Shown here: positions 4,824 to 9,982 of the stretch, one piece after another
Layout of the letters: every line of letters begins with the position of its first letter
Numbering within the stretch: position 1 is the first letter of the stretch
From: a virus
Virus record (IMG/VR): IMGVR_UViG_3300025828_000101
Span: 1-31,590 of that record
DNA length: 31,590 nt
Strand: one strand, 5' to 3'
The notes under the pieces: generated by a model
The model's input: only the letters and a program-made list of their open reading frames with translations
Databases searched by the model: none
Told to the model about the DNA's origin: nothing
Position numbers and translations under genes: made by a program

Positions 4824-4909
4824 CTCATACCATATATGTATAAAAACGTCAAGGAATTGTGTGGATTTGCAAATTTTTATGTCTGGATGTGAAGATTTTT
4901 GCCGGGCGC

Positions 4910-4958
4910 TTGACATTTTCGGCGTCTTGTGATAGTGCGCACGCCAAACTCACAAGAC
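4910..4958 (+). promoter_or_regulatory. TTGACA promoter overlapping a 9-bp inverted repeat
   Basis: TTGACA (4910-4915) is followed at 15 bp by GATAGT (4931-4936) or at 17 bp by TAGTGC. GTCTTGTGA (4924-4932) and TCACAAGAC (4950-4958) are perfect 9-bp arms around a 17-nt loop that itself contains the palindrome GTGCGCAC (4935-4942). The arms cover the spacer and -10, as an operator would. It points toward the iterons and the GIY-YIG gene. Confidence 0.5.
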
Positions 4959-4966
4959 CTGGGCAC

Positions 4967-5076
4967 ATTACCATAAGATATAAGAGTTATTACCATAAGA
5001 TACCAGGCACATTACCATAAGATATAAGAACCATTATCATAAGATATAAAAGTTATTATCATAAGATATAAGAGTT
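4967..5076. repeat. five tandem 22-bp iteron-like repeats
   Basis: Units at 4967-4988, 4989-5010, 5011-5032, 5033-5054 and 5055-5076, each exactly 22 bp, share ATTAYCATAAGATA. Four of them continue TAAGAGTT or a variant (TAAGAACC, TAAAAGTT); the second continues CCAGGCAC, and a GGGCAC also precedes the first unit. A period of 22 bp puts every unit on the same DNA face. There are no spacers, so it is not a CRISPR array. It could be a replication-initiator iteron array, a regulator-binding array or a recombination site. Confidence 0.85.
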
Positions 5077-5086
5077 CAAAACCCTT

Positions 5087-5094
5087 TATTTATA
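5087..5094 (-). promoter_or_regulatory. perfect T4-type late promoter box TATAAATA
   Basis: Plus-strand TATTTATA reads TATAAATA on minus, the T4 late consensus. It points left across the iterons. The first minus-strand gene that way is more than 300 bp off, so it may drive a non-coding RNA through the repeats or late expression of the acidic gene. Confidence 0.45.
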
Positions 5095-5111
5095 CAATTT
5101 AACTTCATTTT

Positions 5112-5122
5112 AATCTCTTATA
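5112..5122 (-). repeat. inverted partial copy of the 22-bp repeat
   Basis: TCTCTTATATC on plus is the reverse complement of GATATAAGAGA and so carries the GATATAAGAG core of the tandem units. It lies about 36 bp beyond the array in opposite orientation. A single short match in AT-rich DNA could be chance. Confidence 0.35.
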
Positions 5123-5207
5123 TCCTGATTTCAACAAAAAATGCCCAAAAAAGCACTGTTACAATATAAATTACATACATACAATACAGTTAAACACTAT
5201 TGCCCCA

Positions 5208-5912
5208 ATGTCAGGCGCCATTTACCTCATAATCAACAAACAAAATGGACACAAATACATAGGAAAAACCACAGATTCAATAGATTCTGCCTGGAAAGAG
5301 CATATTATCCTATCAAATCGTATGGATAGGAATCCACTACATCTTGCTCTTCGTAAGTATAAACCTCACATGTTTTTACTTAAACCAATAGAGGATGTAG
5401 ATAATAATTTAGATGAAAGATATGATTATTGGTTAGATAGATATAATCCAGAATACAATTCTAACTCCTTTACTGATGAGAATACTGAAGTTAAAACAAT
5501 TGAAGTAAAGAAAGAAATAGTTTCTACCCCCAAAAAGAAGTCTAAAAGACCAGAAAAAACCAAGGGATACACAATACAAGGTATGAATCTGGCAACTGGT
5601 GAGATTAGAACATGGGAATCTGCCAGGGAGGCAGCACGTGATATTACTGGTGATGCAAAGAAGAATTCAAATATATTACGATGTGCTCGTAATGGATATA
5701 AGTATTATGATCATGTATGGAAAATTATTGAAGACTTTAGATTCAGAAAAGTGAAGGCGGTAAATAGAAAAACATGGCAGGAATTTCACTTTGACAATAT
5801 AGCAGATGTATTTAAAAAGACCGGTGTTAAAAGAGATCCACGTTTAAAGAAAGTATTAGAAAGTAATGGTAGATTAACATGGAAAGGATATATGTGGTTC
5901 TATACGGAGTAA
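5208..5912 (+). CDS. GIY-YIG homing-endonuclease-like protein, catalytic Arg replaced, 234 aa
   Basis: The GIY-YIG domain spans about residues 3-85: AIYLI (4-8), NGHKYIGKT (13-21), SAWKEH (27-32), and LDERYDYWLDRYNPEYN with the putative metal-binding Glu70. In active members such as I-TevI the position before W is Arg (KRW..H), essential for catalysis; here the codon is GCC, Ala28. A Lys-rich linker (about 95-118) precedes two modules (119-172 and 183-234) resembling NUMOD1-type helix modules (GEIRTWESAREAARDI). This is one of two plus-strand genes in the window. No SD is visible before the ATG at 5208. It may be a decayed homing nuclease or a DNA-binding protein that kept only target recognition. 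Confidence 0.85.
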   Translation: MSGAIYLIINKQNGHKYIGKTTDSIDSAWKEHIILSNRMDRNPLHLALRKYKPHMFLLKPIEDVDNNLDERYDYWLDRYNPEYNSNSFTDENTEVKTIEVKKEIVSTPKKKSKRPEKTKGYTIQGMNLATGEIRTWESAREAARDITGDAKKNSNILRCARNGYKYYDHVWKIIEDFRFRKVKAVNRKTWQEFHFDNIADVFKKTGVKRDPRLKKVLESNGRLTWKGYMWFYTE

Positions 5913-5916
5913 ACAA

Positions 5917-6087
5917 ATGAAACGCCCATTAAACACATGTTTTGATTGCGACTATACATGGTATCCACGTGGTCATTATATAAGTAAACACTGTCCCCAT
6001 TGTGGTTCTAATAACGTAGGCATACAATACATACAAATAATCCCACTACTGTTAATAGTGGGACTACTGTTGTTTATTTTAATTTAA
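5917..6087 (+). CDS. zinc-ribbon plus membrane-helix micro-protein, 56 aa
   Basis: MKRPLNTCFDCDYTWYPRGH contains the first CxxC pair and HCPHCGSNNV the second, a classic zinc ribbon of about 28 residues. The C-terminal third (IIPLLLIVGLLLFILI) is a membrane helix, so the ribbon should sit at the inner face of the membrane. GGAG lies 7 nt before the ATG, overlapping the end of the GIY-YIG gene, so the two are probably one transcript. Proteins with a CGYTWYPRG-type ribbon occur widely in phages; the function is unknown. Confidence 0.75.
   Translation: MKRPLNTCFDCDYTWYPRGHYISKHCPHCGSNNVGIQYIQIIPLLLIVGLLLFILI
6042..6062. terminator. hairpin between convergent genes, possible bidirectional terminator
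   Basis: CCCACTA (6042-6048) and TAGTGGG (6056-6062) form a perfect 7-bp stem with a 7-nt loop. It lies inside the last codons of the 5917-6087 gene, followed by a T-rich tract on plus. It sits where the plus-strand pair meets the minus-strand gene at 6090. The T-tract does not follow immediately, so efficiency is uncertain. Confidence 0.4.
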
Positions 6088-6089
6088 TT

Positions 6090-6317
6090 TCAATCCTCGA
6101 ACCTTTCGTTCCATTTACCATGAAACTTTTGCATAATACCCTCAATCATTTTGTGCCTTTTGGAAAGATATGATTCTGGGTCCATGTTATGCAGTTCGGT
6201 GATATTACCAAATGAAAAGAACATAGAATCCAGTGTATGACACATGATCTCATTCATAATCTCATGTTCTTCAACAGTAAATGTGAGCGCAATGTCATGC
6301 TCTTTCATGGTCTTCAT
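6090..6317 (-). CDS. hypothetical helical protein, 75 aa
   Basis: MKTMKEHDIALTFTVEEHEI then a Met/His/Phe-rich helix pair (SMFFSFGNITEL; LSKRHKMIEGIMQKFHGKW). Not recognised. The ATG at 6317 is preceded by AAGG at 10 nt; an in-frame ATG at 6308 is an alternative. It overlaps the end of the 6295-6528 gene by 23 nt, so coupling is likely. It is the last gene of the leftward operon and converges on the plus-strand pair. Confidence 0.75.
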   Translation of the reverse strand: MKTMKEHDIALTFTVEEHEIMNEIMCHTLDSMFFSFGNITELHNMDPESYLSKRHKMIEGIMQKFHGKWNERFED

Positions 6318-6528
6318 GTTTAGATTTCCTTGATTTTGTTTTAACTAATTGGTCAATTTGATTCCGATAACATAATACCAGAACATGATACTTTTGATGT
6401 ATGGATGGATCCGGCATTGGCGTTGTTGAAACTTCTATCGTAATATATTCAGTTCCAACATGATAAACCCATCCCTCAATGTTTTGTTGTTCCCAGACAA
6501 CATAATCATTTTCTTTTGGACTATACAT
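6295..6528 (-). CDS. conserved cyanophage-type hypothetical, 77 aa
   Basis: MYSPKENDYVVWEQQNIEGW then VYHVGTEYITIEVSTTPMPD and HQKYHVLVLCYRNQ: a compact beta-rich domain with the pattern W...GWVY...YITIEV...H.lvlCYR that I associate with small cyanophage proteins. It ends in a basic tail (KTKSRKSKHEDHERA). It overlaps the upstream gene by 8 nt (ATGTATAG). No function known. Confidence 0.75.
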   Translation of the reverse strand: MYSPKENDYVVWEQQNIEGWVYHVGTEYITIEVSTTPMPDPSIHQKYHVLVLCYRNQIDQLVKTKSRKSKHEDHERA

Positions 6529-6688
6529 CCCTCACTGCACGTAGATAATTAGGATTAATTCCACGTCCAACATATTCTGACAATAGTGCATCACATCGTT
6601 CCCGTGTTAATTGTCTTGCAGATGGATCAATTAGTTCCCATCCATTCGTATAAAGTTCTTCAATACGATAAAGAATTGTTTCAGTCAT
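6521..6688 (-). CDS. hypothetical protein, 55 aa
   Basis: MTETILYRIEELYTNGWELI then ARQLTRERCDALLSEYVGRG and INPNYLRAVRDV. The IEELYTNGWELID / LT+E.C...L..Y...G..P..LR motif order is one I associate with small cyanophage proteins. It starts within the ATGA overlap with the 6685-6915 stop and ends overlapping the next gene by 8 nt, so translation is probably coupled through the string. Function unknown. Confidence 0.75.
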   Translation of the reverse strand: MTETILYRIEELYTNGWELIDPSARQLTRERCDALLSEYVGRGINPNYLRAVRDV

Positions 6689-6915
6689 GTCGTAAACTCC
6701 GATACAATACCAGACTCATGATCACCATCCAAGGGATACACTAGAGCACTCTGAATACTTGGCATGATGTTATGCACATAGGTATCATCATAAGTATCTG
6801 ACGACGAGAGAATATCAAATACCTCCGAATCGTTCTCTCCAATTACGGCAACAATACCGCCATATTCAGAACTTGGAAATGGAACCCAATAATCCACCAG
6901 ATAGATGTTTTTCAT
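6685..6915 (-). CDS. conserved cyanophage-type hypothetical, 76 aa
   Basis: MKNIYLVDYWVPFPSSEYGG is a recognisable start of a small conserved cyanophage family. The body follows IVAVIGENDSEVFDILSSSD, suggesting an alpha/beta fold, with an acidic C-terminus. ATGA overlap with the downstream gene. Upstream there are 48 bp of non-coding sequence with a short TAAACTAAAC repeat and no SD. Function unknown. Confidence 0.75.
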   Translation of the reverse strand: MKNIYLVDYWVPFPSSEYGGIVAVIGENDSEVFDILSSSDTYDDTYVHNIMPSIQSALVYPLDGDHESGIVSEFTT

Positions 6916-6963
6916 TAGTTCAGTTAAATTACCATGTCAGTTTAGTTTAGTTTGTTTGATTTG

Positions 6964-7140
6964 TCAAATAATGAATTCGGACAAATAATAATCAACGGTG
7001 ATCTCCAGTTTTTCCGCCTGGCGTTCATAGAACATCTTCATCTCTTGACGATCATGATAATCATCAATCTCCTGTTCGGCATGTTCCATGAAGTCCTGCC
7101 ATGCACGAATGAACATTTCAATTTCCTTTTGTTCCATCAT
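6964..7140 (-). CDS. hypothetical charged helical protein, 58 aa
   Basis: I use the ATG pair at 7140/7137 (MMEQKEIEMFIRAWQDFMEH) instead of the longer upstream start, because the upstream extension is hydrophobic/basic and runs deep into the 7118-7546 coding sequence. The product is a continuous, strongly charged amphipathic helix (EQEIDDYHDRQEMKMFYERQ), possibly a coiled coil. It overlaps the metallopeptidase-like gene's end by 23 nt. Not recognised. Confidence 0.65.
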   Translation of the reverse strand: MMEQKEIEMFIRAWQDFMEHAEQEIDDYHDRQEMKMFYERQAEKLEITVDYYLSEFII

Positions 7141-7546
7141 TAAATTGTTTGTAAAGAACAGTTTCAAGTAGTGCCGCCTCTTTTTCATGTGGTTGATCCT
7201 CATATGAAAGATCCTCCACACTGACCAGATTATAACACAATCTACCACGTCGGTAGGTCAGTTTACCATCAATCCATTGTGATACATGCACCATCTCATG
7301 TAACAATACCCGAACATAATCCTCGGCATCCAGATAGGTCTGAATCTCAATTAGAAAATCTCTGGGATTCTTGGATTTGGCATCAACCACATCACAATAA
7401 CCCCAGACATGTTCACGCTTTAATCCACGGTGCAATACATTAATCGTCACAAAATAATCGGGATAATAAGTTTCCAAATACCATGCAATTACATTCTCAC
7501 ATAGTTTCTTGGAATAACCATATCCCTCATGTAAAATTAATGTCAT
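7118..7546 (-). CDS. HExxH metallopeptidase-like protein, 142 aa
   Basis: The zinc motif HEMVH (residues 83-87) lies in a predicted helix (YVRVLLHEMVHVSQWIDG), and a likely third ligand is in QPHEKEAALLE (E121 or E123), as in SprT/WLM-type small gluzincins. The N-terminal half (residues 1-80) is alpha/beta, with no signal peptide, so it should act in the cytoplasm. Substrate unknown; SprT-like enzymes act on DNA-protein crosslinks, but the match here rests on the zinc motif only. It starts in an ATGA overlap with the 31-aa membrane ORF. Confidence 0.7.
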   Translation of the reverse strand: MTLILHEGYGYSKKLCENVIAWYLETYYPDYFVTINVLHRGLKREHVWGYCDVVDAKSKNPRDFLIEIQTYLDAEDYVRVLLHEMVHVSQWIDGKLTYRRGRLCYNLVSVEDLSYEDQPHEKEAALLETVLYKQFNDGTKGN

Positions 7547-7638
7547 GTTAAAATGGCGAAAAACAATCGTGTCATCCAGTTCATGAAAATAAAGAAACTG
7601 GAAACAAACATAATCTTTTCAAGTCGTGATAACATCAT
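7543..7638 (-). CDS. membrane micro-protein, 31 aa
   Basis: MMLSRLEKIMFVSSFFIFMN continues WMTRLFFAILT: a short basic N-terminus, then hydrophobic residues through most of its length. Its start shares a base with the stop of the upstream His-rich gene (TAATG), and its stop overlaps the start of the metallopeptidase-like gene (ATGA). That exact fit between two genes is the main evidence that it is translated. Function unknown. Confidence 0.55.
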   Translation of the reverse strand: MMLSRLEKIMFVSSFFIFMNWMTRLFFAILT

Positions 7639-7892
7639 TAGTAATAGTGCCTTCTACAGGGAACATTTTCATACCATGTTCTTACATAACCCGATCTCCA
7701 TCTGTTACCGGGAATATATTCCTCCCGGCGGACTCTCTTGGTGCAATGAACATGACGATGATGATGACGATGACGTGATCTGTGATCACTATCCTCCTCT
7801 ACAAATGGTTCCCAAAATTGTTGCCATGTGATGGCATTTGCCGGGGAACATAAAAGAATACCCGAAATTGCCAGGACTAATAGTTTTTCCAT
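7638..7892 (-). CDS. secreted His/Arg-rich protein, 84 aa
   Basis: A clear Sec signal peptide (MEKLLVLAISGILLCSPANA) ends in ANA, a good signal peptidase I site after residue 20. The mature part has an acidic patch, then DHRSRHRHHHRHVHC, then a basic Tyr/Arg-rich C-terminus with two Cys (CTKRV and VPCRRHYY) that could form a disulfide. The His cluster could bind divalent metal in the periplasm. No lipobox. Family not certain; similar CTK+...YIPGNRW...Y tails occur in cyanophage proteins. Confidence 0.75.
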   Translation of the reverse strand: MEKLLVLAISGILLCSPANAITWQQFWEPFVEEDSDHRSRHRHHHRHVHCTKRVRREEYIPGNRWRSGYVRTWYENVPCRRHYY

Positions 7893-7987
7893 TTATCATC
7901 CAAATGATCTAAATGATTTAGTCTGGAACTGAACAGTGAAAAACATGCCCATGCAACTCCAAGTGAAATGATCAGAAAATAGATCAT
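7877..7987 (-). CDS. membrane micro-protein, 36 aa
   Basis: MIYFLIISLGVAWACFSLFS is a single membrane helix followed by a polar, acidic/His tail (SRLNHLDHLDDKWKNY). It starts in an ATGA overlap with the upstream gene and runs 16 nt into the start of the His-rich secreted gene, so coupling is probable. Its position directly before a secreted protein suggests an envelope role, which is inference only. Confidence 0.6.
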   Translation of the reverse strand: MIYFLIISLGVAWACFSLFSSRLNHLDHLDDKWKNY

Positions 7988-8157
7988 GCGGCATCATCCA
8001 TGTGATCATCAACCAGTGATGAATCAGGAAGATTGTTGATCCGAGACTTCATTCGATTCATCTTGGAAATCTCCCATCCGTTCATTTCTGCATCATGCAC
8101 CACACCATCCAATTGGCGGCGCTCGCTTTCCGTATGATAATGACGATAATCGTTCAT
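7984..8157 (-). CDS. hypothetical protein, 57 aa
   Basis: MNDYRHYHTESERRQLDGVV then HDAEMNGWEISKMNRMKSRI and an acidic tail. It has a strong SD (GAGGAG, 8 nt before the ATG at 8157), unlike genes in the first 5 kb. A likely extended -10 promoter lies at 8184-8192. Predicted all-helical and soluble. Not recognised. Confidence 0.7.
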   Translation of the reverse strand: MNDYRHYHTESERRQLDGVVHDAEMNGWEISKMNRMKSRINNLPDSSLVDDHMDDAA

Positions 8158-8183
8158 GATTCATCTCCTCAGATAACATGTTC

Positions 8184-8192
8184 ATTATAACA
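8184..8192 (-). promoter_or_regulatory. extended -10 promoter TGTTATAAT
   Basis: On minus TG-T-TATAAT, a perfect extended -10, lies about 27 bp before the ATG at 8157. The -35 position (TACCTT) is poor, as is common for extended -10 promoters. It lies just beyond the 3' end of the 8195-8686 gene. Confidence 0.5.
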
Positions 8193-8194
8193 CA

Positions 8195-8686
8195 TCATTT
8201 CTGATAAAGGTATCCTCCAGACCAATCGGCATTTTCAAACAGATACTCACGATCTTCGATCAATCGCAAATCATAACGAACTCCCTTGGCAGGAGACTTC
8301 CATGATGCAGACTTATAAACTTCACCGGTCTTACGATCCACAAAACAATGCACGGAACGTTGACCACCACCATCAATGAATACAATCTTGTGATATTTCT
8401 TACCGCTCACAATCTCATAATCAATGTCACATCCACCATTCTTCAGTTCAACAATCTTATTAAGATGATACTGATACGTGGCAGAATTAGGATCCTGCTC
8501 CGGTGCGGCAGCATTTAGAATAGAACGCTCGTGACCACGAATTGCATAATCACGATAGTTATCCTTCAGGGCATCAATCAGCATCAGAGACCACTTACGA
8601 ACATTCAGTTCAATGGTGTTCCTGGCATCCTGCTGGGATGCATATTCTGCGAAGGTTGGATTGGGAAGTGAGATCATGGTGATCAC
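8195..8686 (-). CDS. conserved phage-type hypothetical protein, 163 aa
   Basis: I start at the GTG at 8686 because GGAGG lies 9 nt upstream; the ATG at 8677 (MISLPNPTFAEYASQQDARN) is a strong alternative. A helical N-terminal half with WSLMLIDALKDNY is followed by a beta-rich C-terminal half. That half has HKIVFIDGGGQRSVHCFVDR, then KTGEVYKSASWKSPAKGVRY, which resembles a small conserved phage/plasmid family. It has a good promoter (8703-8732), is isolated on the right by a terminator, and heads the leftward operon. Function unknown. Confidence 0.8.
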   Translation of the reverse strand: MITMISLPNPTFAEYASQQDARNTIELNVRKWSLMLIDALKDNYRDYAIRGHERSILNAAAPEQDPNSATYQYHLNKIVELKNGGCDIDYEIVSGKKYHKIVFIDGGGQRSVHCFVDRKTGEVYKSASWKSPAKGVRYDLRLIEDREYLFENADWSGGYLYQK

Positions 8687-8702
8687 CCTTGATTACCTCC
8701 AT

Positions 8703-8732
8703 ATTATAAGGACTCACAAGGCGCTTCGGCAA
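8703..8732 (-). promoter_or_regulatory. promoter TTGCCG-18-TATAAT
   Basis: On minus, -35 TTGCCG (8727-8732; four of six) and a perfect -10 TATAAT (8703-8708) are 18 bp apart, close to the GTG at 8686 and just after the terminator at 8764-8797. Confidence 0.65.
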
Positions 8733-8763
8733 TGCCGTTGTGACAGTTCTTCATGTGGACACT

Positions 8764-8797
8764 AAAAAGCGCCCTGAAGAGTCTCAGAGCGCTTTTT
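8764..8797. terminator. bidirectional intrinsic terminator
   Basis: AAAAAGCGCCCTGA (8764-8777) pairs with TCAGAGCGCTTTTT (8784-8797) with one mismatch around a 6-nt loop, and has A/T tracts on both sides. It ends the leftward three-gene operon 9282 to 8807. Confidence 0.85.
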
Positions 8798-8806
8798 GTG
8801 GAAGGA

Positions 8807-8953
8807 TTAGCGAGCATATCTACATTTTGGATTCTCCATCTGTTCGGCACAAATAGAATCATATGCATCCAACATCTTCATATCTCTATTTGAGAGAAAT
8901 GAATTATACATCAAAATACCAATTACGGCAAGAAAAATGTAAGAGGTTTTCAT
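8807..8953 (-). CDS. small membrane-anchored protein, 48 aa
   Basis: MKTSYIFLAVIGILMYNSFL is a membrane anchor or uncleaved signal; the rest (DAYDSICAEQMENPKCRYAR) is polar with two Cys ten residues apart, which could form a disulfide outside the cytoplasm. It is the last gene before the terminator. Short spacing (2 bp) after the 8956-9114 stop puts it in one operon with it. Not recognised. Confidence 0.7.
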   Translation of the reverse strand: MKTSYIFLAVIGILMYNSFLSNRDMKMLDAYDSICAEQMENPKCRYAR

Positions 8954-8955
8954 TT

Positions 8956-9114
8956 TCAATCAATGTCGGTGTAAAGAAACTTGTTATCTGGAAAAATACC
9001 CATTTCTTCGCATCGCACTTCATAGGCAATTCGCTTTAGCAACTGCAAATCATAATTTTCAATGCTTTTAATCATGGTGCGACGAATCTGGGCAGTTTGA
9101 GTGTCGTCTTTCAT
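8956..9114 (-). CDS. hypothetical helical protein, 52 aa
   Basis: MKDDTQTAQIRRTMIKSIEN then YDLQLLKRIAYEVRCEEMGI and FPDNKFLYTDID: two helices and a short tail. It starts 3 bp after the stop of the 9118-9282 gene. No SD beyond the upstream gene's GA-rich 3' end. Function unknown. Confidence 0.7.
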   Translation of the reverse strand: MKDDTQTAQIRRTMIKSIENYDLQLLKRIAYEVRCEEMGIFPDNKFLYTDID

Positions 9115-9117
9115 GGT

Positions 9118-9282
9118 TCAGAGAGATTCGATGATGGCGCGACGTGCTTGCATCGCGGTAAATTGATTGGGGAAAGTTGCGATCTTGGTGAAATCGTCTC
9201 TCCAGTATAGTGCCCATTTGGAGGTTCCCAGCATTGCTTGAACCTTGATGGGATTGTCGATTCCCAGTGGATAGGGTTTCAT
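9118..9282 (-). CDS. hypothetical basic protein, 54 aa
   Basis: MKPYPLGIDNPIKVQAMLGT, SKWALYWRDDFTKIATFPN, then QARRAIIESL: a strand pair around SKWALYWRDDFTKIATF and a C-terminal helix. A very good SD, GGGAGG, lies 7 nt before the ATG at 9282. It is first in the three-gene operon ending at the 8764-8797 terminator. Not recognised. Confidence 0.7.
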   Translation of the reverse strand: MKPYPLGIDNPIKVQAMLGTSKWALYWRDDFTKIATFPNQFTAMQARRAIIESL

Positions 9283-9306
9283 GGGGTTGCCTCCCTTGAT
9301 TTCCTA

Positions 9307-9334
9307 ATAATACATGATCCATGCCATGCCACAA
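9307..9334 (-). promoter_or_regulatory. putative promoter TTGTGG-16-TATTAT
   Basis: On minus, -35 TTGTGG (9329-9334) and -10 TATTAT (9307-9312) lie between the terminator at 9365-9390 and the ATG at 9282. The -35 matches only three positions. A promoter is expected here because a terminator separates the upstream gene. Confidence 0.4.
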
Positions 9335-9364
9335 CCACCAATGGACCAGTCCAAAAACTGGCAC

Positions 9365-9390
9365 AAAAAAAGGAAGACTCTCGCCTTCCT
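9365..9390 (-). terminator. intrinsic terminator
   Basis: On minus, AGGAAG (9390-9385) pairs with CTTCCT (9376-9371) around an 8-nt loop, followed by a T-run. It ends the 9414-9578 transcript. Confidence 0.8.
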
Positions 9391-9413
9391 CTGATAATGA
9401 TTTCAGTAAAGAA

Positions 9414-9578
9414 TTACCGATTATGCAACTCTTTAAGAGACCGAACATAGAATTCCGTAAACCTTTCCATTCTTGTTGGACAAACAGTGCTTGGATCAAA
9501 ATTGATGGCATTTTTAAGTGCCATCATCTCAATCATTTCATCATCCGTTAATTGACCTGCTTTTATAGGAAGAGACAT
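9414..9578 (-). CDS. conserved cyanophage-type hypothetical, 54 aa
   Basis: MSLPIKAGQLTDDEMIEMMA then NFDPSTVCPTRMERFTEFYV and RSLKELHNR. The KAGQLTDDEMIEMM...FDPSTVCP motif order is one I associate with small cyanophage proteins. Single-gene transcript bounded by the terminator at 9365-9390. Upstream, a TATGAT-like -10 can be seen near the inverted repeat at 9627-9668. Function unknown. Confidence 0.75.
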   Translation of the reverse strand: MSLPIKAGQLTDDEMIEMMALKNAINFDPSTVCPTRMERFTEFYVRSLKELHNR

Positions 9579-9626
9579 GGTGGAATGCCCGATTGTGTTG
9601 AAATCATAACATTAGTTATGCATAAT

Positions 9627-9668
9627 GGACTGTTTCTTAATAATCATTTAATTATATTGTTACAGTCC
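9627..9668. repeat. inverted repeat GGACTGT...ACAGTCC
   Basis: Perfect 7-bp arms at 9627-9633 and 9662-9668 flank 28 bp of AT-rich sequence between the 9414-9578 and 9677-9943 genes. It lacks a T-run and could be a regulatory site or RNA structure. Confidence 0.4.
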
Positions 9669-9676
9669 TTAATAAT

Positions 9677-9943
9677 TTATACAACTACCCCTATTTTTGA
9701 ATTGTAATACTTATTGATCACTCTGGTTACAAACTCATAACACTTTATATCACAAAAACCATAATCATGGCAATTGTCTTCAAGATATGCATATATCTTC
9801 TCCTGTGCTCTTACAGGAGAAGTAGTTGTATTGAATACTTCTAAAATATATTCGTTTATTTCTTTTATAGTTAAGTTAGAAACATCGCGTGAACACTGCC
9901 ACTCCTCTCTGGCAATTAGAATCTTATTTTTGGAAATGATCAT
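9677..9943 (-). CDS. hypothetical protein, 88 aa
   Basis: MIISKNKILIAREEWQCSRD, a helical middle with NLTIKEINEYILEVFN, then a Cys/aromatic segment (NCHDYGFCDIKCYEFVTR). Four Cys residues, no signal peptide. No SD. Its AT-rich third positions match the block to the right more than the block to the left. Not recognised. Confidence 0.7.
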   Translation of the reverse strand: MIISKNKILIAREEWQCSRDVSNLTIKEINEYILEVFNTTTSPVRAQEKIYAYLEDNCHDYGFCDIKCYEFVTRVINKYYNSKIGVVV

Positions 9944-9982
9944 GACTGTAATATATCTTTAAAATTATATATTTAATTGCAA

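Larger units (their letters stand above)
4824..5207. other. non-coding regulatory hub between divergent genes
   Basis: About 380 bp without a credible gene. It contains a plus-strand TTGACA promoter in an inverted repeat (4910-4958), five 22-bp tandem repeats (4967-5076), a minus-strand TATAAATA box (5087-5094), an inverted partial repeat (5112-5122) and an AT-rich stretch before the plus-strand GIY-YIG gene. Together with the palindromes to its left it separates leftward and rightward transcription. Confidence 0.6.

Noticed and set aside
4967-5076. Possible CRISPR array
   Set aside because: Repeats are directly adjacent with no unique spacers, and no cas genes are visible.
5141-5329. Plus-strand 62-aa frame before the GIY-YIG gene
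   Set aside because: Most of it lies in another frame of the GIY-YIG coding region; low-complexity composition and no SD.
7553-7831. Plus-strand 92-aa frame with Asp run
   Set aside because: Antisense of the His-rich gene (His codons read as Asp codons on the other strand).
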